From positions 1 through 33,385 of the forward strand of contig JAIOIK010000017.1 in the NCBI GenBank assembly GCA_019912545.1: a DNA stretch of 33,385 bases. Direction: 5' to 3'. The DNA comes from Ignavibacteria bacterium. Its GTDB lineage: Bacteria; Bacteroidota; Ignavibacteria; Tepidaquicellales; OLB5. Shown here piece after piece: positions 24,077 to 33,177 of the stretch (positions are counted from its first letter, which is position 1; the number at the start of each line of letters is the position of its first letter). The notes below the pieces were generated by a model, which was given only the letters and a program-made list of their open reading frames with translations, searched no databases and was not told where the DNA came from. Position numbers and translations under genes: made by a program.

Positions 24077-24198
24077 GGCGAAGATGGATTATTATTCCTG
24101 TGCGTTCAACTATTCAATTGCATGCGCTCTTGTGGCGTTTGGGAGGTTCAGGATGACGACCTTGATCCATTCTTGCCGGTGCATGCGAGTTAGGTCGT
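24077..24198. other. Structured noncoding region after the ATPase gene
   Basis: GGCGAAGATGGAT (24077-24089) pairs mostly with ATCCATTCTTGCC (24165-24177), while ACGACCT (24156-24162) pairs with AGGTCGT (24192-24198), a crossing or alternative pairing. TGCATGCG occurs twice (24119-24126, 24180-24187). No gene is seen between 24042 and 24362. Confidence 0.35.
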
Positions 24199-24235
24199 AA
24201 AACAAACTTTCATGCATGGTTGCGGCTTAGATATA

Positions 24236-24278
24236 AAAAAGGCTGGATACTTCTTATAAAGAGGTAAACAGCCTTTTT
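24236..24278 (+). terminator. Terminator of the transfer-like operon
   Basis: AAAAAGGCTG (24236-24245) / CAGCCTTTTT (24269-24278), a 10-bp perfect stem ending in a T-run. Confidence 0.75.
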
Positions 24279-24289
24279 GCATTAACTAC

Positions 24290-24318
24290 TTGACAAATCC
24301 TTATAAGTATGGTACAAT
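24290..24318 (+). promoter_or_regulatory. Consensus sigma70 promoter
   Basis: TTGACA (24290-24295), 17-nt spacer, TACAAT (24313-24318): 11 of 12 consensus bases with ideal spacing. It drives the DUF3846 gene, whose AAAGGA site is at 24349-24354. Such a classical promoter is unlike the TTG / TAnnTTTG type of Bacteroidetes. Confidence 0.75.
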
Positions 24319-24362
24319 CTAAGAAATAAATATTAAAGAATTTCTAAGAAAGGACTTGTACA

Positions 24363-24629
24363 ATGACCGCTCTTTTAATTAAATCAAGCGGAGAGAAAAT
24401 TAGCATCACTCCTGAAAACGGAATTATCTTTTCCCTAAAAGAACTGCAAAAGCATGTAGGAGGGTATATCGAAATGCTCTTAACCAAAGATTAGCGAACC
24501 ATGATAGTTAATGAGGAAGGAAAGTTAAACAATCTTGAGGTCAACAGCGAGGCAACCAAACTGATAGAAGAAACAGAAATAGTCGGAGATGTTGTCGTCT
24601 GCGATTGGTCAATGATTCAGAGGAATTAA
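24363..24629 (+). pseudogene. DUF3846 gene interrupted by an in-frame TAG
   Basis: The ATG at 24363 (AAAGGA 8 nt upstream) opens 43 codons ending FSLKELQKHVGGYIEMLLTKD, then TAG at 24492-24494. The same frame continues as RT-MIVNEEGKLNNLEV and EIVGDVVVCDWSM to the TAA at 24627. Joined, the 88 residues match the whole DUF3846 pattern (LQKxVGGYIE, then xNEEGK, then GDVxxC). The stop therefore splits one family domain. An ATG at 24501 could restart translation. DUF3846 proteins occur in phages and mobile elements and have no known function. It could be a nonsense mutation, a sequencing error, a recoded stop or a split gene. Confidence 0.7.
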
Positions 24630-24643
24630 AATCTTAAATTTTT

Positions 24644-24690
24644 AAAGTCATCACGAGAATTTACATTCTCTTGGTGACTTTTTTATTTTG
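24644..24690 (+). terminator. Terminator after the DUF3846 gene
   Basis: AAAGTCATCACGAGAAT (24644-24660) and ATTCTCTTGGTGACTTT (24665-24681) pair with one mismatch and G-U pairs, followed by TTTATTTT. Confidence 0.7.
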
Positions 24691-24732
24691 TGTTAAAATT
24701 AATAAATAACTAAATATGAAAGGAGTTGTTCA

Positions 24733-25542
24733 TTGTCAAAACAAGAGTTTTTAAATTTTAAAGAGATTAGTTTAGCTATTACATTTGAAGATGTTCTGAA
24801 CTGGCTCAATATCCCGTTCCAGAGAAAGGACAAGGAATTACGGGGTGAGGGTTTTATCATAAATATTGATAAGAATCTGTTCTTCTGTCCAGATAATGAC
24901 GAGCTAAAGGGATCTGTCATTAACTTTGTGTCGCATTACAAGAAAGTGGATTTGAGAGAAGCAGCAACACTACTAAAAGGGGAATTTCTTTCAAAAAAGA
25001 ATGAGACTAAACCAAAGCGAGATATACCGAACCTGACCCTTGAATGGCATCCGTATATTCAGGAACGTGGCATCAGTGAAGAAATCTACAAGGAATATGA
25101 ATTAGGTTATGTAAAGCAACGAAGTGTTGTCGCCGGACGGATAGCCTTTAAAATATATGGCTATTTTGGAAAGCATATCGGATATATTGGCTACAAAGAA
25201 GAAGATGGTTCCTGGTTCTTCCCTAAAGGCTTTAAAAGACCGTTATACAACGCCTTTAGAGTTAAAGACCCTAAATCAGTCATAGTTACTGTTGACCCGT
25301 TTGATACCCTTAAAATTGCCTCATTGGGTTTTAAGCAGGTTGTATCTCTTTTAGCTAATTCGATGACCTCAGAGCAAGAGGGGCAACTTAAAAGATTCAG
25401 ATACATATTGTTGTTTCATCCAAAGCCTGAAAACATCGTGAATCGACTTTATACAACAAGTTTTGTAAAGGCTCCTGTACTTTCGAAGCCCATAAAAGAA
25501 ATGTCAGATAATGAATTGAAAGAATTTATAAAGCCCGCGTAA
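24733..25542 (+). CDS. Primase-like protein with degenerate zinc and Toprim motifs
   Basis: 269 residues from TTG at 24733 with GAAAGGAG at 24718-24725. The N-terminus follows the primase layout (ITFEDVLNWLNIP, LFFCPDNDELKGSVINFVSHY, LREAATLL) but keeps only one Cys, so the zinc finger is lost. Residues of about 100-180 resemble the linker before a Toprim domain. The Toprim-like part reads VIVTVDPFDTLKIASLGF (Asp188 where the catalytic EGxxD Glu is expected) and ILLFHPKPEN at 229 in place of the DxD segment. So ordinary primer synthesis seems unlikely; it may bind DNA or nucleotides for the element. Its stop lies inside the following terminator. Confidence 0.65.
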   Translation: MSKQEFLNFKEISLAITFEDVLNWLNIPFQRKDKELRGEGFIINIDKNLFFCPDNDELKGSVINFVSHYKKVDLREAATLLKGEFLSKKNETKPKRDIPNLTLEWHPYIQERGISEEIYKEYELGYVKQRSVVAGRIAFKIYGYFGKHIGYIGYKEEDGSWFFPKGFKRPLYNAFRVKDPKSVIVTVDPFDTLKIASLGFKQVVSLLANSMTSEQEGQLKRFRYILLFHPKPENIVNRLYTTSFVKAPVLSKPIKEMSDNELKEFIKPA

Positions 25543-25556
25543 ACGGGCTTTATTTT
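25530..25556 (+). terminator. Terminator overlapping the primase-like stop codon
   Basis: AAAGCCCG (25530-25537) / CGGGCTTT (25544-25551), followed by ATTTTTA. The stop codon is in the loop. Confidence 0.8.
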
Positions 25557-25566
25557 TATAAAAGAA

Positions 25567-25639
25567 GGCAGGTCTTTTCGCAATACTGGGAGCATTGCTA
25601 CTAAGAACGATGAGCACCCTTACCTACTCATCTCCTGCC
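25567..25639. ncRNA. Three-way-junction-like element (possible structured RNA)
   Basis: Closing stem GGCAGG (25567-25572) / CCTGCC (25634-25639) encloses GCAAT (25580-25584) / ATTGC (25594-25598) and GATGAG (25609-25614) / CTCATC (25627-25632). No protein-coding frame is seen. Strand and class are unknown. Compact nested pairing makes chance less likely, but the stems are short. Confidence 0.35.
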
Positions 25640-25671
25640 ATTTATGTACAAAAAATAATTATTACGCCATC

Positions 25672-25721
25672 GGCTTAATAGGAAATTATATTGCGATGAA
25701 ATGCCAATTTCTTATTAAGGC
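25672..25721. terminator. 16-bp hairpin between convergent genes
   Basis: GGCTTAATAGGAAATT (25672-25687) pairs with AATTTCTTATTAAGGC (25706-25721) with two non-Watson-Crick positions. It may end transcription from either side; the rest of 25722-25808 is featureless and AT-rich. Confidence 0.45.
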
Positions 25722-25808
25722 TATCATAATACCTTGTACTTAAATAATCTACCCTAAATATATAAGTTTGTCTGCCTTAAAATAATTCGTACTAGAATCC
25801 AATCGGTA

Positions 25809-26495
25809 TTATTTGACCAATTGTATTCGCAGATTACTTTGTTCTAAATTCATTTGTCTTGCTTCTTCATCTGATATCTGACGAATAAACTTCAAACCAG
25901 TTATAGGAATTAACGTTTTGTAATAATATTGTATGGAATCTTTATCAGGCTGTTTAGAATTTAAGGCTTTAGTTAATGCACCCGAGAAAGATGTTTTAAA
26001 AACAAGTAAATTAACTTTATCTTTGCTCCATATCTTAGTTGAATCAAGAATATCCGTTTCTAACCAATCTAAATATGAGTATAAGTAACTAGTACATTGA
26101 AACCTGTAGAAATCATTTGTTCGGGTATAGTATTCTATGAATGATCTTGTATATTCTGAAAGATTAACCGAAGAATTATTATACAATTTAAGCCAATCCC
26201 CATTGAAAAATTGATACCAGTAGTAATTTTCGTAATTATTTAGGTCGTCCATTGATTCCAACCAAAAGATCTTGGTTTTATATGTTGATTTATCGTTTGT
26301 ATCAACTTGATCTTTAATATGGATGACCAAATACCCATTAAAGTTATTGTCTACTTTATCTACTTCAATTAATTTAGGATAATAATCTAGAAAATCATTT
26401 TCAAACACTAACTCTCTCTTTAGTGTTTGTTGAGAAAAACATATGTTAATCACAAGTACAGAAAATATTATTGTATTTTTGATTATTTTACTCAT
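25809..26495 (-). CDS. Secreted protein coupled to the RHS gene; candidate immunity protein
   Basis: 228 residues. A signal peptide (about 1-21, IIKNTIIFSVLVINICFS, cleavage before QQ) precedes an acidic and aromatic-rich soluble domain with YYWYQFFNGDWLKLYNN and SYLYSYLDWLETDILD. No family is recognised. Its ATG overlaps the stop of the giant RHS gene (ATGA), so the two are co-translated. In polymorphic-toxin loci, the gene directly after the toxin usually encodes the immunity protein. Export to the periplasm would fit protection against an extracytoplasmic metalloprotease. This role is inferred from position only. Confidence 0.55.
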   Translation of the reverse strand: MSKIIKNTIIFSVLVINICFSQQTLKRELVFENDFLDYYPKLIEVDKVDNNFNGYLVIHIKDQVDTNDKSTYKTKIFWLESMDDLNNYENYYWYQFFNGDWLKLYNNSSVNLSEYTRSFIEYYTRTNDFYRFQCTSYLYSYLDWLETDILDSTKIWSKDKVNLLVFKTSFSGALTKALNSKQPDKDSIQYYYKTLIPITGLKFIRQISDEEARQMNLEQSNLRIQLVK

Positions 26496-29400
26496 TGAAC
26501 TGACCTCATAGTTTGAGTTTGTGATGAATTGATATTTACGTTACTATTAGATTTGAATATTTCTTTTACGTCGGCTGCATCAGGTCGACTCATCATTTGA
26601 TTTCTATTTTTACTCCAATGCATGATACTAGTTCCCCAATAACCTCTATCAGGTAAGCCCATCAGATGGCCTGCTTCATGTGGTCCTGTATATTTATCAG
26701 TTCTTAATTCAGAACTTTTGGAAATATAGAGAGTATTCCCTATAATCCCAACTCCTGAATATTCTTCGTTTACGCCAATTTCCGCATTTATAGTTTGGTT
26801 TAGCGCAAAATTATTTCCATCTGCATTTCCAACTGAGTTGAGCTCGTTCAATGATTTAGTCTCTATCAGATTTACTTGAGTTTCAACTGTATATTTTGTG
26901 CCATTCAATTCAACTTCTATACCAGTCCAATAATCTTCAATATCAGCTTCAAAAGTCTCTAATGCACCAATCTGACTTTCATTCAAACCATAATTACTAT
27001 TAAATTCAGAACTCATATAAGCAAAGTTCATTTCAAAAGTTATTGTTTTTGTGTCATTATTAATTGTTATTTTTGCATCTTTTCCATTAACATCTTTTGC
27101 TATTACAGGATTACAAAGACTGTAGCAATATGGAGTAACGTCAACATACTTATCCATCAACGGTTCCACCCCGCCCCATCTTCCAACACGGCTATCATAA
27201 TACCTAGCGCCAAAATAATCATAATTACTTTCAATATCTCTATCTCTTTCTTTTCCTGTGAATTTATAGCGGTTGTTTTCAGGCTGATAACTGCGGTTTT
27301 CCATAATGTAACCCCAACAGTCATAATCCTCAGCTGAACGGACTGAATTACGCGAATTTACCACTGCCCTTGTACTGCCGAGATGATCTTTCAAATAATA
27401 ATATTTAGTAGTATCTGCATTCATGTGACCTACCTGGTCTAATCCCCATAGATTCCATTGAACTAAATTCGAGCTATTGTAAATAGCGATCTCTTTCCCT
27501 GAAATATCTCTTACATAAAAAGTATTTGATGTTAATGACCAGTATCCTGAGCCGTCTCCTTCATCAACAAGAATGCTGTCACCATACTGAGGGGGTCCGC
27601 CTTCGCCTTCTTCAATCCCGCCGCCGGGAGGAGTTCCTAAAATGTAAATGTACTGCCGCTTGTTAATCCTGTTCCCGGCTTCATCATACCTGTAATATGT
27701 TCTGTAAGAAAACTGCGTAAGAACGTTAGTATTTTCAATAAGAAGATTCCGGTAATCATATTTTAAACCTGTATTTTTGTTCAGATCATCCAGTGTTACA
27801 TTGCCGTTATTATCGTAGGTATAATCCTGCACGCCGCCGATATTTTTAAGTTTGTTTGTTCCTGAATAATATGAATATGAAAAATTATCAACAAGATTAT
27901 TTGATGAACCGTAACGTTTCAGAGTTAAGAAATTCCCGTCTTTATCATACGTGTTAATAATATCATAAGTATTCGAATCTGCCGCAAGTATTTCATTGGC
28001 TTTCACCAAGCGGTTAGACTTATCGTAGATAAACACGTTTCTTCTTGTTCCTGTTACGCCAAAGTTATTTGAATACGAACCCTGCAAGTCCTGGTATCTT
28101 ATATTGCCGTTTGCATTATAAAATAAAACATATCTGAAAATCGTTCCCGGGCTTTGTGTAGTCCAGTTTACCCAGTTTCTGTTGTTATAAGTATAAGTAG
28201 TTGTAAGCTGGTTGTTGTTTACCTTATGCGTTAAAACCTGCGAGTTTTGATTATATGTATAGCTTGTTAAGCCGTAAAACGAGCCCGGCGCGTCTTCTTC
28301 TTCGGGATTTGGTGTCCATGCGCCCTGGTAAAGATCAGAAGCGCTCAGCCTGCCTGCCTGGTCAAAGCTGTATTTGAACATCTTCCCGTCTGCGCTGTTT
28401 GGTTGGTAGTCAAAATACGTGTTTTGCCCCTGCGAATTATACTGATAAGTCATTTCTTTCCAGCCAAGCCCGTCAATAAAACTCCACATTTTCATGACAT
28501 TTCCCCGTTCATCATAGCGGTAGAATTTATATCCCCAGCTATCGGTTAATTTGGTGCGGTATGCAGTAGCAACCAGATGTCCCTTAGTGTAATTAGGCGC
28601 GCTGTAATAATCATTGGGCTTACTTGAAGTGAAAATATTTACCGAAGCTGTAGTAAGTGTATCGTAAACGTTAATTGTGAACATTCCGTCCCCGGCGGGA
28701 TTATCGGTTGAAGGCGGGTTTTCAATATCTATATCCTCAAATCCCACGCCTCCGCCGCCCGGCTGCATTTCACCGATTGATGTCAGGCGGTTAATCGCGT
28801 CATAATTTCTGAAAGTGTAAACATTTGTCCCCCTTGCGTATTGGGATGCATCCTGTGAAAAATAAAGGTTATTGTTATTATCATACTTATAATTAGTAAT
28901 GCCTGCATCGGGAGTATTCCTGGCTCTCTGCCTGCCATAGCCGTCATAATAATATGTAATAGATTTATTGTTAGGCGTTTTTACTTCAATAAGCCTGTAC
29001 AGGTCATCATATTTATAGTCAGTCACCAGCGCTGTTTCGCCCGGGCTATCAATGCCGCTAATTGTTGTATCAGGGTCATAGGGACTATCAGGATCAATTA
29101 CTTCTTCCTCGTTTATATACTTAATCTCTCTCAACAGATTCCCAACTGCATCGAAATATTTATCAAACTTTCTGTTGGTTTCGTCTGTGAATGTTTGTCT
29201 TTCAACGAAATATTGATATGTATTGCCAAAATACCCCGGAAGTTCATCCGTGTAATCATAATTGCTTGCCGTTTTACTGTCATCCGTAAATTTAGTCTCA
29301 GAGCTTCTTTCAAGCATATCGTAAGAATACTTTGTAGAAAGATCCCGCCCGTCAACATCTTCAGCAAGCTTATTCAGGTAATTGAACTTATACAAATATG

Positions 29401-32400
29401 TATTGTAATCATTTGCAGTAGTATAAATATCTTTTTCTTTGATATTACCTAAGCCATCAACATGGTATTTGATCTTTTTGAGTACATTTGGGCTATGGCT
29501 TAATCTCGAATAGGTAAGGACAATGTTATTCACGTCATCATACCTGTAAACATAAGTTCCGCCGTGCACAACCGGGATAACAATTGTATCCCTATCAACA
29601 TACTGCCCTGAAATAGCGATCTTTTCGTTGTAGTTATTCATGAAAGTAGTAGTGTACAAATTCGTACAGGTATAATTAAAGAAATTCATATAAAAATTAA
29701 TACTGCTGCCTGCATCAATTACACTGCCTTCACCTTCTTCGCTTTCCCTGAATCTGAATGTTGGCTTGACCATGATCCCATAAACGTCTCTATTCCCCTG
29801 CTTCATGTTCAATAGAAGATTTTTAATATCGTAACTGTCGTAAACAGGATAGCATCCATTATAGGAATCCGGTGATACCACAATAGTTTGAGTATTAGAG
29901 TTTACTCTAACGCCCCTGGTGCGATAGTTGTTATTACCGCATTCATCATCCAGGCCATATGCATACAAACTATCTACCGGCTGCAGGATTGTTGAATAAT
30001 CGCTGGTTGGAGGCGGATTACCATTAACCGAACGGTTATACACCAAGTGCCACATTGAGTACGTTGCAGAATCTATCTGGCTAAAATTCCTCAAAAGCAC
30101 ATTAAATTTGAAAAATGCTGCCCAATTATTACCGTTGGTTTGAAATTGCATTGTAAACCTATCGCAAGCATCGGGATATGCATACCAAAATGTTTCGTCT
30201 TTTACAACAGCTTTATTTAGATTATTCTCATAATCTACATGTCCCCATCCATTTGCAGGTATAATTAAAGTTTGTGGTGATATGTTTTCATCCACATAAA
30301 GTGAATCATAACTGGCTATAGTGGAAAAATCTCCGGGTAAAGTGATAGCGCTGATCCTGTGAGTGGCCTGGTACTTCAATTCCGTTAGGTACCTGTTTTC
30401 ATTAATGATCTTAACAGGCATTCCGGCCTCGTTGTATTCCATATATATCCTTTTCAAAGTATCAACTGAATTTGAGCTAATTCTCCTGTAGTTATCAATT
30501 CTGATTGGTAGGCGGTTATCTTCCCAGTAATTAATCTGAATGGATGTACTTCCATTATTATATTTTACTCTATAAGATATCTTTGGAGTCTGACCGGATT
30601 CCGAAATTCCGGTGTACAACTCATTTTCATAATTTGAAACAGGATGATAGAAATATTTTTCTTCTTCGTTGTTGGGTTTAATTACTCTTTTCAGATTTCC
30701 TTCCTGATATGGCACAGCTCCGCTTGTATAATTACTACTTCCTTCATTATCCTGCTTATAATACTCGTATTTCACTTCAATTGAATTTGAAAAATTCGGC
30801 GCTTCGTAAGTTTTTTCTGATACCAACTGGCCATAGTAACCCCTTGAATCATTAACACTGAATAAATACTCATTTTTTTTCTTGAACAGCAAAACATTGC
30901 CTGCGCTTTTTCTGATCTCTTCTGTTGGGAAACCGATTTTATAGAATCTTCTTTTATGCTCTTCTGTAGCCCCATTGTAACCGGCTGAAGGAATATTGAA
31001 ATTCAGAAGAGTATCAAAATTGTAGAAATATGTTTCACCCCGGTTGTACTTCGGGTCAATTTCACGTTTCCAGATCACAAGGCTATCGTATTCATTACCT
31101 CCACCCGTGGCATCTTTATAATCATAATCATAGTCCCATCTTCTTTCAGTATTTTTGATGATATTTTTTCTTGTAGTCATTAAGAATGATCCGTCAAATG
31201 CATATCCTGACTTCGGCTCAGTTTGATAGGCAAATTCATTCTTTTGATACAACTGGTTATTGTTATCGGTATCAAAGTATTCTTCCTTAATTAGTTTTGT
31301 AACGCCATTGTAATTCTGGACATCCAAAGGATAATCATTTGGGCTTCCTAACCTGACTGGAAAAACTTTGTATTCTCTTATCACTTTTGTACTTTGTGGC
31401 GATTCATTGAGTGTACCTGAGCTTTGAGAAGAAGTTGTTCTTTCGGCAGTATAAGTATCGGCATCATCAACCGGAAAATTCTGGTCATTATGTGTTCCTC
31501 CATCTGAATAAGAATATTCGAAACCTGTTTCTGATTTAGGTGAAGTTGTGTTAAACTTATCGGTTCTATTAGTGAGCATATTCGAGTAAAAGGGCTCTCT
31601 GCCATAACCTTTATAGTAAGTAGTTCTGTTATAGCTTGGCGAATAATACGAAATAGTAAGCTCGTTAACACTAGCCGGATAATAACTGTATTCTCTTATT
31701 CCGCCTAAGAAATTTGTAAAGCTCTTCATTCGCTGAATTGTGCTGAATTTTAGATTTAAAACCTCCGGGCTGAAAAGTGGATTAGGCACACCTGTAAAAA
31801 GCCTTCTGTAATTTGCATTACCTTCATATGTAATGTTTGCTGTTTGCAAATTAGGATTTGTAATGGAAGTAATGTATCCTTTATGATTCGCTATGCCATT
31901 ATTGCTTCCGCTTGTATAGTAAACTGCCGGGTTCATTCCAAACCTGAAATTACCATTTACTGAAGATGCATTGAAGATCTTGAAAGCATTTACCGCGTAA
32001 GCTATACTTAACGAGCCATTTGATAAATTCTGAATATTCGGATTAATCCCGACCAGCAGTGGTCTTCCGACCAATTCAACTCCAACGGTTCCCGGCGCAT
32101 GGGTAAATTCATAGAATAATTCCAGCTTATAACCAAACCTGTCTCTGATCTCAGTCAATAGCGGCATCCTTGGCCTGAAGTTTCCTGTGCTTTCGGTTAA
32201 CCCAAAATCTGCAAACTTTCTTTTAATTTCTTTGTAGACAAACACCATTCCATCACCTCTTGTAAATTCGATTATCCTGTTGCGCATAGATTCAGGCGAA
32301 CTATCTTGAGGGTCAAACTGAACTTCAGCCCAATAGTGTGTTTCTTTTCCTTCTGAATGATAAACTCCTGTAAATGATGCGCCCGAATTTGTACTTTTAT

Positions 32401-33058
32401 TGACCAGCGTTATTAAGGAACCATCGCCTGAAAGCAGGTTTATCCTGTCTTTTTCCCAACTAATATTTTTCATAATATTGCAGAAGTGATAGCCCGGTAT
32501 CAGCATGTGTAAGTTATCACCTTCAACATAATTTGAGTTAGTTAATTGATTTGAAAAGAAATTGGTTTCAAAATTGAATACCTGGACGGCCATACCATTT
32601 AGACTCAATATCCATTCAGGGGCATTCATATTATGTCTTCTTAAAGTTTGATTCAGTTGATTATCCCATATACCAACGTTACCAAGATTTACCTGGTGTC
32701 CAACTGATCCATTATATATCATTTTCACTTCATACTGCATTTCACCGGCATGTTTAAAATTATAAAGCGGTATTTCATACATCAGGTTGCCGTTGAAATC
32801 ATTTATAATCTCATTTTCATCAAAACTAAAACTGCTTGATTTATAATAGCCGCGTTCATTGAACATTTGGCTTACATCTTTACCCTCGCCTTCCATCATG
32901 GCAGTTTCTGTCATTCCTAAGGAATCAAGAGAATCCAATAGCGATGGCGCAAAAACCTGAATAAGCGGCTCATATTGGGTTGTTATAGTATAAGCTGCTG
33001 CGAAGATTGAAAGCATAAATACAACTGAGGGAATAATGAGGCTTTTAGTCAGTTTCAT
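26492..33058 (-). CDS. Giant secreted RHS/YD-repeat protein with C-terminal metalloprotease domain
   Basis: 2188 residues. A Sec signal peptide (MKLTKSLIIPSVVFMLSIFAAA) is followed by an N-terminal region and YD-repeats that become dense after about 1150 (for example near 1370, YYYDGYGRQRARNTPDAG). The RHS-associated core is at about 1885-1990 (YYLKDHLGSTRAVV, YKFTGKERD, YFGARYYDSRVGRW), closing with NPVIAKDVNGK. The variable tail from about 1995 ends in a zinc-protease motif HEAGHLMGLPD (2127-2137) and a Met-turn-like SIMHW (2148 is the W). This is the HExxHxxGxxD metzincin form seen in snapalysins. The shell probably encapsulates the tail and releases it outside the cell. Export by Sec is unlike Rhs effectors of type VI systems. 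Confidence 0.88.
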   Translation of the reverse strand: MKLTKSLIIPSVVFMLSIFAAAYTITTQYEPLIQVFAPSLLDSLDSLGMTETAMMEGEGKDVSQMFNERGYYKSSSFSFDENEIINDFNGNLMYEIPLYNFKHAGEMQYEVKMIYNGSVGHQVNLGNVGIWDNQLNQTLRRHNMNAPEWILSLNGMAVQVFNFETNFFSNQLTNSNYVEGDNLHMLIPGYHFCNIMKNISWEKDRINLLSGDGSLITLVNKSTNSGASFTGVYHSEGKETHYWAEVQFDPQDSSPESMRNRIIEFTRGDGMVFVYKEIKRKFADFGLTESTGNFRPRMPLLTEIRDRFGYKLELFYEFTHAPGTVGVELVGRPLLVGINPNIQNLSNGSLSIAYAVNAFKIFNASSVNGNFRFGMNPAVYYTSGSNNGIANHKGYITSITNPNLQTANITYEGNANYRRLFTGVPNPLFSPEVLNLKFSTIQRMKSFTNFLGGIREYSYYPASVNELTISYYSPSYNRTTYYKGYGREPFYSNMLTNRTDKFNTTSPKSETGFEYSYSDGGTHNDQNFPVDDADTYTAERTTSSQSSGTLNESPQSTKVIREYKVFPVRLGSPNDYPLDVQNYNGVTKLIKEEYFDTDNNNQLYQKNEFAYQTEPKSGYAFDGSFLMTTRKNIIKNTERRWDYDYDYKDATGGGNEYDSLVIWKREIDPKYNRGETYFYNFDTLLNFNIPSAGYNGATEEHKRRFYKIGFPTEEIRKSAGNVLLFKKKNEYLFSVNDSRGYYGQLVSEKTYEAPNFSNSIEVKYEYYKQDNEGSSNYTSGAVPYQEGNLKRVIKPNNEEEKYFYHPVSNYENELYTGISESGQTPKISYRVKYNNGSTSIQINYWEDNRLPIRIDNYRRISSNSVDTLKRIYMEYNEAGMPVKIINENRYLTELKYQATHRISAITLPGDFSTIASYDSLYVDENISPQTLIIPANGWGHVDYENNLNKAVVKDETFWYAYPDACDRFTMQFQTNGNNWAAFFKFNVLLRNFSQIDSATYSMWHLVYNRSVNGNPPPTSDYSTILQPVDSLYAYGLDDECGNNNYRTRGVRVNSNTQTIVVSPDSYNGCYPVYDSYDIKNLLLNMKQGNRDVYGIMVKPTFRFRESEEGEGSVIDAGSSINFYMNFFNYTCTNLYTTTFMNNYNEKIAISGQYVDRDTIVIPVVHGGTYVYRYDDVNNIVLTYSRLSHSPNVLKKIKYHVDGLGNIKEKDIYTTANDYNTYLYKFNYLNKLAEDVDGRDLSTKYSYDMLERSSETKFTDDSKTASNYDYTDELPGYFGNTYQYFVERQTFTDETNRKFDKYFDAVGNLLREIKYINEEEVIDPDSPYDPDTTISGIDSPGETALVTDYKYDDLYRLIEVKTPNNKSITYYYDGYGRQRARNTPDAGITNYKYDNNNNLYFSQDASQYARGTNVYTFRNYDAINRLTSIGEMQPGGGGVGFEDIDIENPPSTDNPAGDGMFTINVYDTLTTASVNIFTSSKPNDYYSAPNYTKGHLVATAYRTKLTDSWGYKFYRYDERGNVMKMWSFIDGLGWKEMTYQYNSQGQNTYFDYQPNSADGKMFKYSFDQAGRLSASDLYQGAWTPNPEEEDAPGSFYGLTSYTYNQNSQVLTHKVNNNQLTTTYTYNNRNWVNWTTQSPGTIFRYVLFYNANGNIRYQDLQGSYSNNFGVTGTRRNVFIYDKSNRLVKANEILAADSNTYDIINTYDKDGNFLTLKRYGSSNNLVDNFSYSYYSGTNKLKNIGGVQDYTYDNNGNVTLDDLNKNTGLKYDYRNLLIENTNVLTQFSYRTYYRYDEAGNRINKRQYIYILGTPPGGGIEEGEGGPPQYGDSILVDEGDGSGYWSLTSNTFYVRDISGKEIAIYNSSNLVQWNLWGLDQVGHMNADTTKYYYLKDHLGSTRAVVNSRNSVRSAEDYDCWGYIMENRSYQPENNRYKFTGKERDRDIESNYDYFGARYYDSRVGRWGGVEPLMDKYVDVTPYCYSLCNPVIAKDVNGKDAKITINNDTKTITFEMNFAYMSSEFNSNYGLNESQIGALETFEADIEDYWTGIEVELNGTKYTVETQVNLIETKSLNELNSVGNADGNNFALNQTINAEIGVNEEYSGVGIIGNTLYISKSSELRTDKYTGPHEAGHLMGLPDRGYWGTSIMHWSKNRNQMMSRPDAADVKEIFKSNSNVNINSSQTQTMRSVQ

Positions 33059-33177
33059 TTTTTTGGGTTACTCCAAAGGTTAAAGTTATTATTTTTTTCA
33101 TTTTTTTGGTAATTATCCGTAAGACTCTGCGGCTTATACTGCTGGTACTAATATAATTTCTTTTTACTTTCTATGTG

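Noticed and set aside
28671-33058. RHS gene as several fused or frameshifted genes
   Set aside because: The frame is continuous over 2188 codons, with signal peptide, repeats, core and tail in the expected order.
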